A stretch of 64,000 nucleotides of DNA, taken from assembly GCF_030268005.1 (NCBI RefSeq), contig NZ_BRZC01000004.1, forward strand, positions 558,001 to 622,000. Reading direction: 5' to 3'. Each line of letters opens with the position of its first letter. Within the stretch, counting starts at the first letter, position 1. Positions 41,665 through 49,457 of the stretch are shown here, piece by piece. The stretch is from Microbacterium arabinogalactanolyticum (GTDB lineage Bacteria; Actinomycetota; Actinomycetes; Actinomycetales; Microbacteriaceae). A model generated the notes under the pieces. The model saw only the letters and a list, made by a program, of their open reading frames with translations. It was not told the origin of the DNA and made no database searches. The position numbers and the translations under genes are program-made.

Positions 41665-42279
41665 ATGATGTCCTCGCGTGCGCACCGCCCGTTCTTCGGC
41701 GATCTCCGGTTCCTGATCGGCCTCGTGCTGGTCGCGGTCTCCATCGCCGGGGTGTGGATGCTGGTGTCCTCCTCGCGTCAGACGACGCCGGTGCTGCAGG
41801 CCACGCGCACCGTCCTGCCCGGAGAGAGCGTCAGCGCCGCGGACTTCCAGGTCGTCGATGTGGGTCTGGGCGGGGTCGTCGACGCGTATCTCGCTCCGCA
41901 GGAACTGAAGTCGGGTGCGGTCGCGACGCGCACTGTCCCGAAGGGCGAACTGGTGCCCTCGGCGAGCATCGGCGACCGGGAGGCGTCTCGCACGACGACC
42001 ATCGTGGTAAGCAGCACGGCCATTCCCGCCGGCGTGGAAGCGGGCAGTGCGGTGGAGCTCTGGCAGGCGCCGCTGAAGGATGACGGCCGTACTCGCGACG
42101 CCCCGCGTGTGCTCGTCGGTGATGCCGTCATCGGCAGGGTGGCCGAGGCCGAGGGCATGCTCAGCGAGAACCGCACCGACGTGGAGGTGGTGATCGACCG
42201 CGCGGACGTCGCAGAGGTGCTGGCGGCGATCACGGGCGGCTCCGTCATCTCGATCATCCCCGCGGGAGCGGGCTCGTGA
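41665..42279 (+). CDS. SAF-domain membrane-anchored protein, CpaB/RcpC-like
   Basis: About 204 residues. One N-terminal membrane helix (FLIGLVLVAVSIAGVWMLVS) is followed by a SAF domain (about 40-105; TVLPGESVSAADFQVVDVGL, then RTVPKGELVPSASIG) and a C-terminal beta-rich region with TIVVSSTAIPAGVEAGSAVELW. This is the layout of CpaB/RcpC from Tad-type pili, but shorter. The exact start is unclear: GTG 41659, ATG 41665 and ATG 41668 are all possible; 41665 fits the GACGAT element 6 nt ahead. It overlaps the ParA-like gene by 4 nt (GTGA), so the two act together. Confidence 0.8.
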   Translation: MMSSRAHRPFFGDLRFLIGLVLVAVSIAGVWMLVSSSRQTTPVLQATRTVLPGESVSAADFQVVDVGLGGVVDAYLAPQELKSGAVATRTVPKGELVPSASIGDREASRTTTIVVSSTAIPAGVEAGSAVELWQAPLKDDGRTRDAPRVLVGDAVIGRVAEAEGMLSENRTDVEVVIDRADVAEVLAAITGGSVISIIPAGAGS

Positions 42280-43478
42280 CCAGCATCCTGCTGTGCGCGC
42301 CGGATGCTGAGGCCTCGATGCTGGCCTCCGATCTGGAGCTCGAGGGCGTCGACGTGCGTCGTCTTGACGCGTCCGAGCTGACGGCCGCCGCCCTGGACGG
42401 AGCGGATGCCCTGCTGATCGCGCCCACGCGGTCGACGCTGACCGCCGAGCTGATCGGCGCGTGCGATCGCGCAGGCGTGCGCGTTATGCCCGTCGGCGAC
42501 GCCGACACCCGACTGGCGACGCGGTTCGGCCTGCCGGCACCGCTCCCCTACGGCACATCGGCGGCGCAGGTGCTGCGGGCGCTGGCAGCGAGCTCGCCCG
42601 GCGCCCCGGCCGGCCGGCCGTCACGTGTGATCGCGGTCTGGGGTCCGCACGGTGCTCCCGGCCGCTCGACGATCGCCGTCCAGCTCGCGGTGGAGCTGTC
42701 CCGGGCGGGCCGGCGCACGGCCCTCGTGGATGCCGACAGCGTGGCGCCGTCCCTCGCGCTCGTGCTCGGCCTGGGCGAGGACGCTCCCGGCCTCGCCGCC
42801 GCATGCCGCCGAGCCGAGCTGGGGACTCTGGACGTCGCCGAGCTCTCCCGGCTGTCGAGCCCGGTCGAGACCTCCGGCGGCACGCTCGAGGTGCTCAGCG
42901 GGCTGAACAGGCCCAGCCGCTGGCCGGAACTCGGCGCGGGTCGAGTGCGAGCGACGCTGGCGGCCTGCCGCAGCTGGACCGACGAGACCGTCGTCGACGT
43001 CGCGGCGGAGCTCGATGCGGACGACGACGGTCTCGACCCGGGAGCGCCCGCCCGGCACGCCGCGACCGCCGCCGCCCTGCTGGAAGCGGATGCCGTGGTG
43101 GCGGTGCTCTCCGCCGACCCACTCAGTGTGAGCCGGTTCATCCGCGCCCACGCCGAGCTGAGGCATGTCCTGGGCGGCACACCGGTGACGGTGGTCGCGA
43201 ACCGCGTGCGTCCCGGCCCGCTGGGCATCGACGCACGCGGGCAGATCCGGCGCACGCTGGACCGCTTCGCGGGGATCGACGACGTCGCGTTCGTCCCCGA
43301 GGATCAGCGCGCGGCGGATGCCGCGGCCCTGCACGCGCGCGCGATCGCCGACGTGTCGCCGCGTTCGCCGCTGGTCATGGCCGTGCGTCGCATCGCCTCA
43401 TCGCTGGGCGCACGCGCCGAGATGGCTACTGCCGGTAGCTCGCGAGGAAGTTCCCGAGTCGCTCGACGGCCTCGCTGA
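42276..43478 (+). CDS. CpaE/MinD-like protein with altered P-loop
   Basis: 400 residues. Residues 1-105 resemble a receiver-like Rossmann domain without phosphorylation residues; 115-385 are a MinD/ParA-type NTPase fold with VIAVWGPHGAPGRSTIAVQLA (P-loop at 123-132), the following ALVDADSVAPSL strand, and TVVDVAAELD. In the P-loop the catalytic lysine is Arg130 and the ParA signature lysine is His, so ATPase activity is doubtful. It is coupled to the SAF/CpaB-like gene, as CpaB and CpaE are in Tad loci, yet no secretin, ATPase or pilin genes are here. Its last 53 bases overlap the convergent aminotransferase gene. Confidence 0.8.
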   Translation: MTSILLCAPDAEASMLASDLELEGVDVRRLDASELTAAALDGADALLIAPTRSTLTAELIGACDRAGVRVMPVGDADTRLATRFGLPAPLPYGTSAAQVLRALAASSPGAPAGRPSRVIAVWGPHGAPGRSTIAVQLAVELSRAGRRTALVDADSVAPSLALVLGLGEDAPGLAAACRRAELGTLDVAELSRLSSPVETSGGTLEVLSGLNRPSRWPELGAGRVRATLAACRSWTDETVVDVAAELDADDDGLDPGAPARHAATAAALLEADAVVAVLSADPLSVSRFIRAHAELRHVLGGTPVTVVANRVRPGPLGIDARGQIRRTLDRFAGIDDVAFVPEDQRAADAAALHARAIADVSPRSPLVMAVRRIASSLGARAEMATAGSSRGSSRVARRPR

Positions 43479-44649
43479 GCACCCTCGCCTCGGGCAGGGT
43501 GACGACGCGCAGGTGGTCCGGGTTCGGCCAGTTGAAGCCGGTCCCCTGCACCAGCAGGATCTTCTCGGAGACGAGCAGGTCGTAGACGAGCCTCTCGTCG
43601 TCGCGGATCTCATGCACCTCGGGGTCGAGTCGCGGGAAGGCGTAGAGGGCCCCCTCCGGCTTGACGCAGCTCACGCCCGGGATCGACTCCAGTCCCTTCC
43701 AGGCGATGTCGCGCTGCTCGTGCAGGCGGCCGGACGGGACGATCAGCGCGTCGATCGACTGCACGCCGCCCAGCGCCGCCTGCACGGCATGCTGCGCGGG
43801 TACGTTCGGGCACAGTCGCGTCGACGCCAGCAGGGTGATGCCCTCCAGGAAACCCCGAGCGTGGGACTTCGGGCCGGTGATCACGAGCCAGCCCGAGCGG
43901 TAGCCGGCGACGCGATAGGTCTTCGACAGTCCGTTGAAGGTCAGGCAGAGCAGGTCGGGGGCGAGCGTCGCCGTCGGCGTGTGCACGGCGTCGTCGAAGA
44001 GGATCCGGTCGTAGATCTCGTCCGAGAGCAGCAGCAGCTGGTTCTCACGCGCGATCTGCACGATGCCCTCGAGCACCTCGCGTGAGTACACCGCGCCGGT
44101 GGGGTTGTTCGGGTTGATGATGACGATCGCCTTGGTCTGCGGCGTCACCTTCGAGCGGATGTCCTCGAGGTCGGGCTGCCACCCGTTCTCCTCGTCGCAC
44201 ACGTAGTGCACCGGAGTGCCGCCGGCCAGCGAGGTCATGGCGGTCCACAGCGGGTAGTCCGGCGCGGGGATCAGGACCTCGTCGCCCTGATCGAGCAGCG
44301 CCTGCATGACCATGGTGATGAGCTCGGAGACGCCGTTGCCCAGGAACACGTCGTCCGGGTCGAAGCGGGGGAAGTCGGGGATCTCCTCGTAGCGGCTGAC
44401 CACCGCACGGCGGGCGGAGATGATGCCCTTGCTCTCGCTGTAGCCGTGCGCCGTCGGGAGCGCGGCGAGCATGTCGCGCACGATCTGGTGCGGCGCCTCG
44501 AAGCCGAAGACCGCCGGGTTGCCCGTGTTCAGCTTGAGGATCTGATGCCCCTCCGCCTCCAGACGCGCCGCCTCGACCAGTGCCTTGCCACGGATCTCGT
44601 AGAGGACGTTCTTGAGCTTGGACGACTGGTCCAGGGTTCGGCGGGTCAT
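43426..44649 (-). CDS. Alanine-type aminotransferase (AlaT/AlaA-like)
   Basis: 407 residues, fold-type I PLP enzyme. The start DQSSKLKNVLYEIRGKALVEAA and KLNTGNPAVFGFEAP identify the AlaA/AlaT subgroup that interconverts pyruvate and alanine with glutamate. PLP-site motifs are PDYPLWTA, INPNNPTGAVYS, LSDEIYD and the Schiff-base Lys in NGLSKTYRVAGYRSGW. TATCCT lies 6 nt before the ATG at 44649, suggesting a leaderless message; the open frame upstream is not coding. Alternative: valine-pyruvate aminotransferase activity, which some family members share. Confidence 0.9.
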   Translation of the reverse strand: MTRRTLDQSSKLKNVLYEIRGKALVEAARLEAEGHQILKLNTGNPAVFGFEAPHQIVRDMLAALPTAHGYSESKGIISARRAVVSRYEEIPDFPRFDPDDVFLGNGVSELITMVMQALLDQGDEVLIPAPDYPLWTAMTSLAGGTPVHYVCDEENGWQPDLEDIRSKVTPQTKAIVIINPNNPTGAVYSREVLEGIVQIARENQLLLLSDEIYDRILFDDAVHTPTATLAPDLLCLTFNGLSKTYRVAGYRSGWLVITGPKSHARGFLEGITLLASTRLCPNVPAQHAVQAALGGVQSIDALIVPSGRLHEQRDIAWKGLESIPGVSCVKPEGALYAFPRLDPEVHEIRDDERLVYDLLVSEKILLVQGTGFNWPNPDHLRVVTLPEARVLSEAVERLGNFLASYRQ

Positions 44650-44655
44650 CTGCCA

Positions 44656-44661
44656 AGGATA
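44656..44661 (-). promoter_or_regulatory. -10 box of leaderless alaT-like promoter
   Basis: TATCCT on the minus strand, 6 nt before the ATG at 44649. Confidence 0.5.
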
Positions 44662-44737
44662 CCGACAGCGCAGGGGCCGGCCCGCCACCGTGCCAGGCCA
44701 CCGGGGTCGTCCCGGAGGGCGACGGAGCGGTCGTCGT

Positions 44738-45412
44738 TCAGTCGGCGATGACGGGCATCGAGGAGGTGCGCAGTGCCTCGGTGTGCGCGATGCGCTCGAG
44801 CCGGCTGCTCTCGACGTGCCGGAAGGCGAGATCCGCGGCGCGGGCGCCGTCGCGGTCCCGGATCGCCTCGTAGAGCGCGACGTGCTCCTCGGCGATGTGA
44901 TGCAGGTCATCGTGCTGCGCGAGCGCCCAGCGCAGCCGGCTGCGGATGCCGCCCATCAGGTCGGTGAGCAGGCGGTTGTCGGCCAGGTCCACGACGATCT
45001 CGTGGAAGTCGGCCGCCGCACGTCGGGAGATGAGCTGGTCGGCGCTGCGGGCGCTCTCCTGCTCGTCCTCCAGGGCGGCGCGCAGCCTCTCCAGGCCGTC
45101 TCGGCGATGGCGCTCCGCCGCAAGACGGAACGCCATCGGCTCGAGCACCTGGCGGACCTCGTCGAGGTCCGCCAGGTCTGCGGCGGTGAATTCACGGACG
45201 ATCGCCCAGGTGCGCGGTCGCAGTTCGACCAGCCCCTCGGCCTCGAGGACCTTGAGTGCGTCGCGGACGGGCACGCGGCTGACACCGATCTCGGCCGCGA
45301 GGTCGCGCTCAATCAGCTTGCTGCCCGGAGCACGCTCGCCGATGATGATCGCGTCGCGCAACCACGCGGTGACCCTCGTCGACTCGAGCTCGCGCTCTTC
45401 TGCTCTGCTCAC
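44738..45412 (-). CDS. GntR/FadR-family (FCD) transcriptional regulator
   Basis: 224 residues: GntR winged helix (residues 10-75; LIERDLAAEIGVSRVPVRDALKVLEAEGLVE) and a C-terminal FCD ligand domain (85-215; DLDEVRQVLEPMAFRLAA, then HEIVVDLADNRLL and HVALYEAIRDRDGARAADLAFRHV) whose His/Asp residues normally hold a metal and a carboxylate ligand. GTG start with GAGG seven bases ahead; the longer frame is a shadow of the carbamate kinase gene. It follows arcC/allK on the same strand, 35 nt apart, and is the natural candidate to bind the three TGGTATNCCA sites at 46430-46479 and control the ureide-type cluster. Confidence 0.9.
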   Translation of the reverse strand: MSRAEERELESTRVTAWLRDAIIIGERAPGSKLIERDLAAEIGVSRVPVRDALKVLEAEGLVELRPRTWAIVREFTAADLADLDEVRQVLEPMAFRLAAERHRRDGLERLRAALEDEQESARSADQLISRRAAADFHEIVVDLADNRLLTDLMGGIRSRLRWALAQHDDLHHIAEEHVALYEAIRDRDGARAADLAFRHVESSRLERIAHTEALRTSSMPVIAD

Positions 45413-45447
45413 GCATTCATCCTCGCACGCCGGTGGCGAGAAGCCGG

Positions 45448-46404
45448 TCAGGCCTTCTTTCCTGCGGGTGCCTTCTCGACCCAGCGGATGCCCTCGTCGA
45501 GGGTCGGAACGATCTCGGTTCCGATCCTGCGGGCCAGGAGGTCGTCGAGTCGGTCCAGCGGACCGATCAGCGTGCGCCCACCGGCGCGGCCGACGCGGAT
45601 CGCGGCGTCGATCTTGGGCTGCATGGAGCCCTCGGCGAACTTCATCGCCGCGACCGCGTCGACGGAAGCGGTGTGGATGTCGCGCTGCTCCGGGGTGCCC
45701 CAGTTCTCGCTCACGTAGTCGCCGTCGGTGAGCAGGATGAGGGTGTCGGCGCCGATGTCGGCCGCCAGGGCGGCCGAGGCGAGGTCCTTGTCGACCACCG
45801 CCTGGACGCCGATGTGGCGTCCCTTCGAGTCCTCGCGCACCGGCACGCCGCCACCGCCGACGCACACGGCGAGACTGCCGGCCTCGAGCAGGCGACGGAT
45901 CAGCGGGGCCTGCACGATCGAGATCGGGCTCGGGGAGGGCACGACGCGGCGGAAGGCGCTGCCGTCCTTGGCGATGGTCCAGCGGTACTCCGCCGCGGCC
46001 TCGGCGGCGTCGTGCGCGGAGTAGGTCGGGCCGATGAGCTTGGTGGGGCGCGAGAAGGCCGGGTCGTTCTCATCGACGACCGTGGTCGTGATGATGCCGG
46101 CGACCTCGCGCTCGCCGTTCAACGCGTTCGAGAGCTCCTGCTGCACGACATAGCCGATCATGCCCTGTGTCTCGGCGCCGAGGATGTCCAGCGGGTACGC
46201 GGCGACGTCCTGGTAGGCAAGGTTCTGCAGCGCGAGCAGACCCACCTGCGGACCGTTGCCGTGGGTGATGACGACCTCGTTGTCACGAGCCAGGTTCGCC
46301 AGCGATTCGCACGTCGACTTCACGTTCGAGCGCAGGAACTCGGCGGTCATCGGCTCACCACGACGGGCGAGGGCGTTGCCCCCGAGGGCCACTACGACGC
46401 GCAT
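45448..46404 (-). CDS. Catabolic carbamate kinase
   Basis: Transfers phosphate from carbamoyl phosphate to ADP, giving ATP, with carbamate decaying to NH3 and CO2. 318 residues of the amino-acid kinase fold: MRVVVALGGNALARRG, ITHGNGPQVGLLALQ, VCVGGGGVPV, VVDKDLASAALA and LLTDGDYV. No arcA or arcB gene is near, so it is not part of an arginine deiminase path; with AllF, AllG and AllH genes across the divergent promoter it corresponds to AllK (YbcF) of E. coli. GGAG Shine-Dalgarno. Transcribed away from the main operon from a shared operator region. Confidence 0.93.
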   Translation of the reverse strand: MRVVVALGGNALARRGEPMTAEFLRSNVKSTCESLANLARDNEVVITHGNGPQVGLLALQNLAYQDVAAYPLDILGAETQGMIGYVVQQELSNALNGEREVAGIITTTVVDENDPAFSRPTKLIGPTYSAHDAAEAAAEYRWTIAKDGSAFRRVVPSPSPISIVQAPLIRRLLEAGSLAVCVGGGGVPVREDSKGRHIGVQAVVDKDLASAALAADIGADTLILLTDGDYVSENWGTPEQRDIHTASVDAVAAMKFAEGSMQPKIDAAIRVGRAGGRTLIGPLDRLDDLLARRIGTEIVPTLDEGIRWVEKAPAGKKA

Positions 46405-46427
46405 GCTTACTCCTTCAGTAGAAGACT

Positions 46428-46479
46428 TTTGGTATTCCAAATTTAGGAATGGTATTCCATCCGCTTGAATGGTATACCT
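46428..46479. promoter_or_regulatory. Three tandem GntR-type operators at 20-bp spacing
   Basis: TGGTATTCCA (46430-46439, extended to TTTGGTATTCCAAA), TGGTATTCCA (46450-46459) and TGGTATACCT (46470-46479). The first bases are exactly 20 bp apart. TGGTATACCA is the classical palindrome of FadR/FCD-type GntR regulators. The array lies between the divergent carbamate kinase gene and the DUF2877 operon, so one regulator could control both. Confidence 0.75.
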
Positions 46480-46492
46480 GAGGAGACACAAA

Positions 46493-46525
46493 GTGAAGAC
46501 GGGTCGCATCGCACATCCACGATGA
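46493..46525 (+). other. Possible 10-codon leader peptide (low confidence)
   Basis: GTG at 46493 with GGAGA six bases ahead reads MKTGRIAHPR and stops, 22 bases before the DUF2877 start. It may be a translated leader or chance; no attenuator fold is evident. Confidence 0.25.
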
Positions 46526-46547
46526 CGACCGTCATGGAGAGAAGACG

Positions 46548-47522
46548 ATGACCCCCGTCGCAATCCCGGTCGCCCTGACGGCGGCCAGCTGGGATGCTGC
46601 GCTTGAGGAGACGCTCTCATGCGCAGCAGAGCGCGCGTTCGCCGATGGCACGCGCGCCACTGCGCTTTCCGCCCGCACCCCGGCTCACGTGCACTCGGTG
46701 CATCGCCGGGTCGTCAACGTCCTCATCGATGACGCCCTGGTCGCGCTCGCGAGCCTCGACGTCGATGATGCGCCCGCCACGGTCCGCGTCCCCGTCGAGG
46801 ACTGGGTACGGCTGGGTGTGACGCAGGACTCCCCCGTCGCCGTCTCCGCGGACCGCATCGAGCTCGCGGGCGACAGCCACGACGTCGTGGTGTCCCTCAC
46901 CGGTGCACGCGCGTGGAGCGCCTCGGCATCCGATCTGGAGCGGCTCGGCGTCGACGAGCTCACCTCGGCCTCGGCGGTGCTCGACGGATTCCGGGCATCC
47001 GAACCCGTCACGCCGTTCGGACTTGCGGCACGAGAGCTCCTGGTGGCCCGGACGGCGCGGCTGCGCCGCGAGCTCCTCGACGGCGACGCGCGGTCCGTGC
47101 ACGCCGCCGCGAGCTCGCTGATCGGGCTGGGCGAGGGACTCACCCCTTCCGGAGACGACATCCTCACCGGCCTCGTCTTCGTCGCCGCCCAGCCGGGCGC
47201 ACTGCTGAGCCGCCGGATGCCGTCCCTCGTCGCCGCCATCCGCGACGGTCGGACCTCGACAGGCCTGCTCAGCCACGTCACCCTGTCGCACGCAGCCGAA
47301 GGCCGTGCGCGCCAGAGCCTGCACGATCTTGCCGGCTCCCTCGTCTCCGGTGATCTCGATCGCATGCGCTCTATCGCCTCCGCGATCCTCGAGATCGGCC
47401 ACACGTCCGGTGCGGACATCCTCACCGGCATCCGGCTCGCGCTCGACGTCGAGAGGTCGCTCCGCGCCTCCCGGAGCGCAGCCGCCACCCCTCCGACGGA
47501 ATCGAGGATCTCTCTTGACTGA
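46548..47522 (+). CDS. DUF2877 protein, AllH-like subunit of oxamate carbamoyltransferase
   Basis: 324 residues. The conserved family motif GLGEGLTPSGDDILTG (193-208) is intact, with later SHVTLSHAAEGRARQSLHDLA and GHTSGADILTGIRLAL. AllH (YlbF) of E. coli is needed, with AllF and AllG, to move the carbamoyl group of oxalurate to phosphate. The motif with two Asp residues suggests a metal or phosphate site (inference). First gene of the plus-strand operon; ATG with GGAGAGAA as Shine-Dalgarno. Overlaps the permease gene by 8 nt. The real carbamoyl donor here could differ from oxalurate. Confidence 0.88.
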   Translation: MTPVAIPVALTAASWDAALEETLSCAAERAFADGTRATALSARTPAHVHSVHRRVVNVLIDDALVALASLDVDDAPATVRVPVEDWVRLGVTQDSPVAVSADRIELAGDSHDVVVSLTGARAWSASASDLERLGVDELTSASAVLDGFRASEPVTPFGLAARELLVARTARLRRELLDGDARSVHAAASSLIGLGEGLTPSGDDILTGLVFVAAQPGALLSRRMPSLVAAIRDGRTSTGLLSHVTLSHAAEGRARQSLHDLAGSLVSGDLDRMRSIASAILEIGHTSGADILTGIRLALDVERSLRASRSAAATPPTESRISLD

Positions 47523-48834
47523 ATCAGCTGCAGGCACCGCCGCGGCGACCGCATCGGATGCCTCGGCATCCGACGAGTTCGAGCGCGAGCCGGTCCCGGA
47601 GAGCCACCGCAAATCACTGTTCACGGTCTCGGCCGTCTGGTTCGGGTTCCCGATGATCCTGACCAACGCCGTTCCCGGCGGCCTGGTGGTCGCCATGCTC
47701 GGCTTCTGGCAGGGCGTCGGCGCGATCCTCGTCGCCAACGCGATCATGTTCGTCTACGTCAGCCTGCTCAGCTGGCGCGCCGGCCGCACCGGGAAGAGCT
47801 TCTCGCTGCAGGCGATCGAGACCTTCGGCACCGCGGGCTACGCGATCGCCTCCGGCTTCCTCTCCACGGTCGTCGTGGGCTGGTTCGCGTTCAACACGGG
47901 TGCGACCGGCGCGACCCTCAGCGAGGCGTTCGGCTGGAACGAGATGCTCGTGGCCGCCGTCGCCGGCGTCGTGTTCATCGCCGTCACCTACCTCGGCATC
48001 CGCGCACTGTCGGTGCTCGGCACCATCGCCGCGCCGCTGTTCATCTTCGCGGTCATCGTCGCGGTGGTCATCGCGTCGCAGACCGCGGACTTCTCCGCCG
48101 TGCTGAGCTACGGCGGAGAGAAGGTGAACGACGCGATGACCTTCGGCGTGGCGGTCACCGCGATCATGGCGACGTTCGCGGACTCGGGCACGATGACGGC
48201 CGACTTCACCCGCTGGGCGCGCAACGGCAAGGAGGCCGTGCTGGCCACCGTGACCGCCTTCCCGATCGCCAGCCTCGTCGCACAGCTCAGCGGCGGCGTG
48301 CTCGTCGCCGCAGGGGCCATCGCCCTGCCCGCGGTGAACGGCGGCAACTTCGCACCGATCCTCACCGGCACCGGAAACCCGCTGCTGAACGTGTTCCTGC
48401 TGCTGTTCGTGGTGATCAACCTCGGGTCCGTCTGCACGCACTGCCTGTACAACGGCGCCCTCGGCTGGTCGCACCTGACCCGGTCGAAGATGCGCCTGCT
48501 GACGCTGATCCTCGGCGTCATCGGCGTGATCGTCGCCGTGCTCGGGGCGTGGCAGTTCTTCGCCAACTGGCTCGCGCTGCTCGGCGTGCTCGTCCCCCCG
48601 CTGGGCGCCGTGCTGATCGCCGACCAGATCATCCTCGCCCGCCGCAACGCCGGCCGTCCCGAGAAGCGGTTCCGCGTCAGCGCTCTGATCGCCTGGGCGA
48701 TCGGCGCCGGCTTCGCCCTGATCTCGCATTTCTTCGCCCCGGCCCTCTCGGATGCCGTGGTCGGCCTGGTCGTGGGATGCCTCGCATACCTGGCCCTGGA
48801 GCAGTTCACCCCCAAGAAGGAGATCACCCGATGA
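47515..48834 (+). CDS. NCS1-family cytosine/nucleobase permease (CodB-like)
   Basis: 439 residues, about 12 hydrophobic segments. After a polar N-terminus of about 35 residues comes SLFTVSAVWFGFPMILTNAVPGG, and helix 6-7 contains ADFTRWARN, both typical of CodB-type NCS1 carriers for cytosine, purines or hydantoins. The start is an unusual TTG at 47515, chosen because GAGGA lies seven bases ahead and the start overlaps the DUF2877 stop by 8 nt; no ATG or GTG in this frame gives a full first helix. The cluster context suggests a ureide or pyrimidine-derived substrate rather than cytosine itself. Confidence 0.87.
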   Translation: MTESAAGTAAATASDASASDEFEREPVPESHRKSLFTVSAVWFGFPMILTNAVPGGLVVAMLGFWQGVGAILVANAIMFVYVSLLSWRAGRTGKSFSLQAIETFGTAGYAIASGFLSTVVVGWFAFNTGATGATLSEAFGWNEMLVAAVAGVVFIAVTYLGIRALSVLGTIAAPLFIFAVIVAVVIASQTADFSAVLSYGGEKVNDAMTFGVAVTAIMATFADSGTMTADFTRWARNGKEAVLATVTAFPIASLVAQLSGGVLVAAGAIALPAVNGGNFAPILTGTGNPLLNVFLLLFVVINLGSVCTHCLYNGALGWSHLTRSKMRLLTLILGVIGVIVAVLGAWQFFANWLALLGVLVPPLGAVLIADQIILARRNAGRPEKRFRVSALIAWAIGAGFALISHFFAPALSDAVVGLVVGCLAYLALEQFTPKKEITR

Positions 48835-49436
48835 CAGACAACAGCGCGGACCAGCGCTATCTGGATGCCGCCGCAGCAGGCGATCTGGACGGCGTGCGCG
48901 CCGCCCTCGCCGACGGCGCGGACAGGAACGCCGTCGACTGGGAGGACGCCACCGCGATCCTGCATGCCGCCCGCGGGAGGCACTTCGACGTGGTGCGCGC
49001 GCTCATCGCGGAGGGTGTCGACATCGACGCCCAGGACCAGACCTGCTCCAACCCGTTCCTGCTCGGCTGCATCACCGGCGACGTCGAGCTCGTGAGGATC
49101 ATGGTCGAGGCGGGCGCCGACCTCACGCGCCTGACGCGCATGGGCGGCAACGGTCTCACGCCGGCGGCCGAGAAGGGCCACATCGACGTCGTCCGCTACC
49201 TGCTGGAGAACACCCGCATCAACGTGAACCTCACGAACAACCTCGGCTGGACCGCCCTGATCGAGACCATCATCCTCGGCGACGGCGGCCCCGTCCGCCA
49301 GGAGATCGTCCAGCTGCTGCTCGCGCACCGTGCCAAGCCCGGCATGACCAACGAGTGGGGCGTCTCGCCGGCGGATCTCGCGCGCGAGCGCGGCTTCACC
49401 GAGATCGCCGCCATCCTCGACCAGGCGCAGGCCTAA
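48831..49436 (+). CDS. Ankyrin-repeat protein embedded in the carbamoyltransferase operon
   Basis: 201 residues made almost entirely of ankyrin repeats: about five units with the pattern DAAAAGDLDGVRAALADGAD, then HAARGRHFDVVRALIAEGVD, GCITGDVELVRIMVEAGAD, AAEKGHIDVVRYLLEN and a longer unit with LVQLLLAHRAK-like IVQLLLAHRAKPG. No signal peptide and no catalytic domain, so a cytoplasmic protein-binding module. Coupled to the permease gene by an ATGA overlap and followed by fdrA at 21 nt. Ankyrin proteins are known beside catalase and some metabolic genes, but its role in this pathway is unknown; it may be an assembly factor or regulator of AllFGH. Confidence 0.9.
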   Translation: MTDNSADQRYLDAAAAGDLDGVRAALADGADRNAVDWEDATAILHAARGRHFDVVRALIAEGVDIDAQDQTCSNPFLLGCITGDVELVRIMVEAGADLTRLTRMGGNGLTPAAEKGHIDVVRYLLENTRINVNLTNNLGWTALIETIILGDGGPVRQEIVQLLLAHRAKPGMTNEWGVSPADLARERGFTEIAAILDQAQA

Positions 49437-49457
49437 GACTCCCTCGAAAGGACACCG

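Noticed and set aside
45448..46404. Arginine deiminase pathway arcC
   Set aside because: No arcA, arcB or arcD gene is present; the neighbours are AllF, AllG and AllH homologues.
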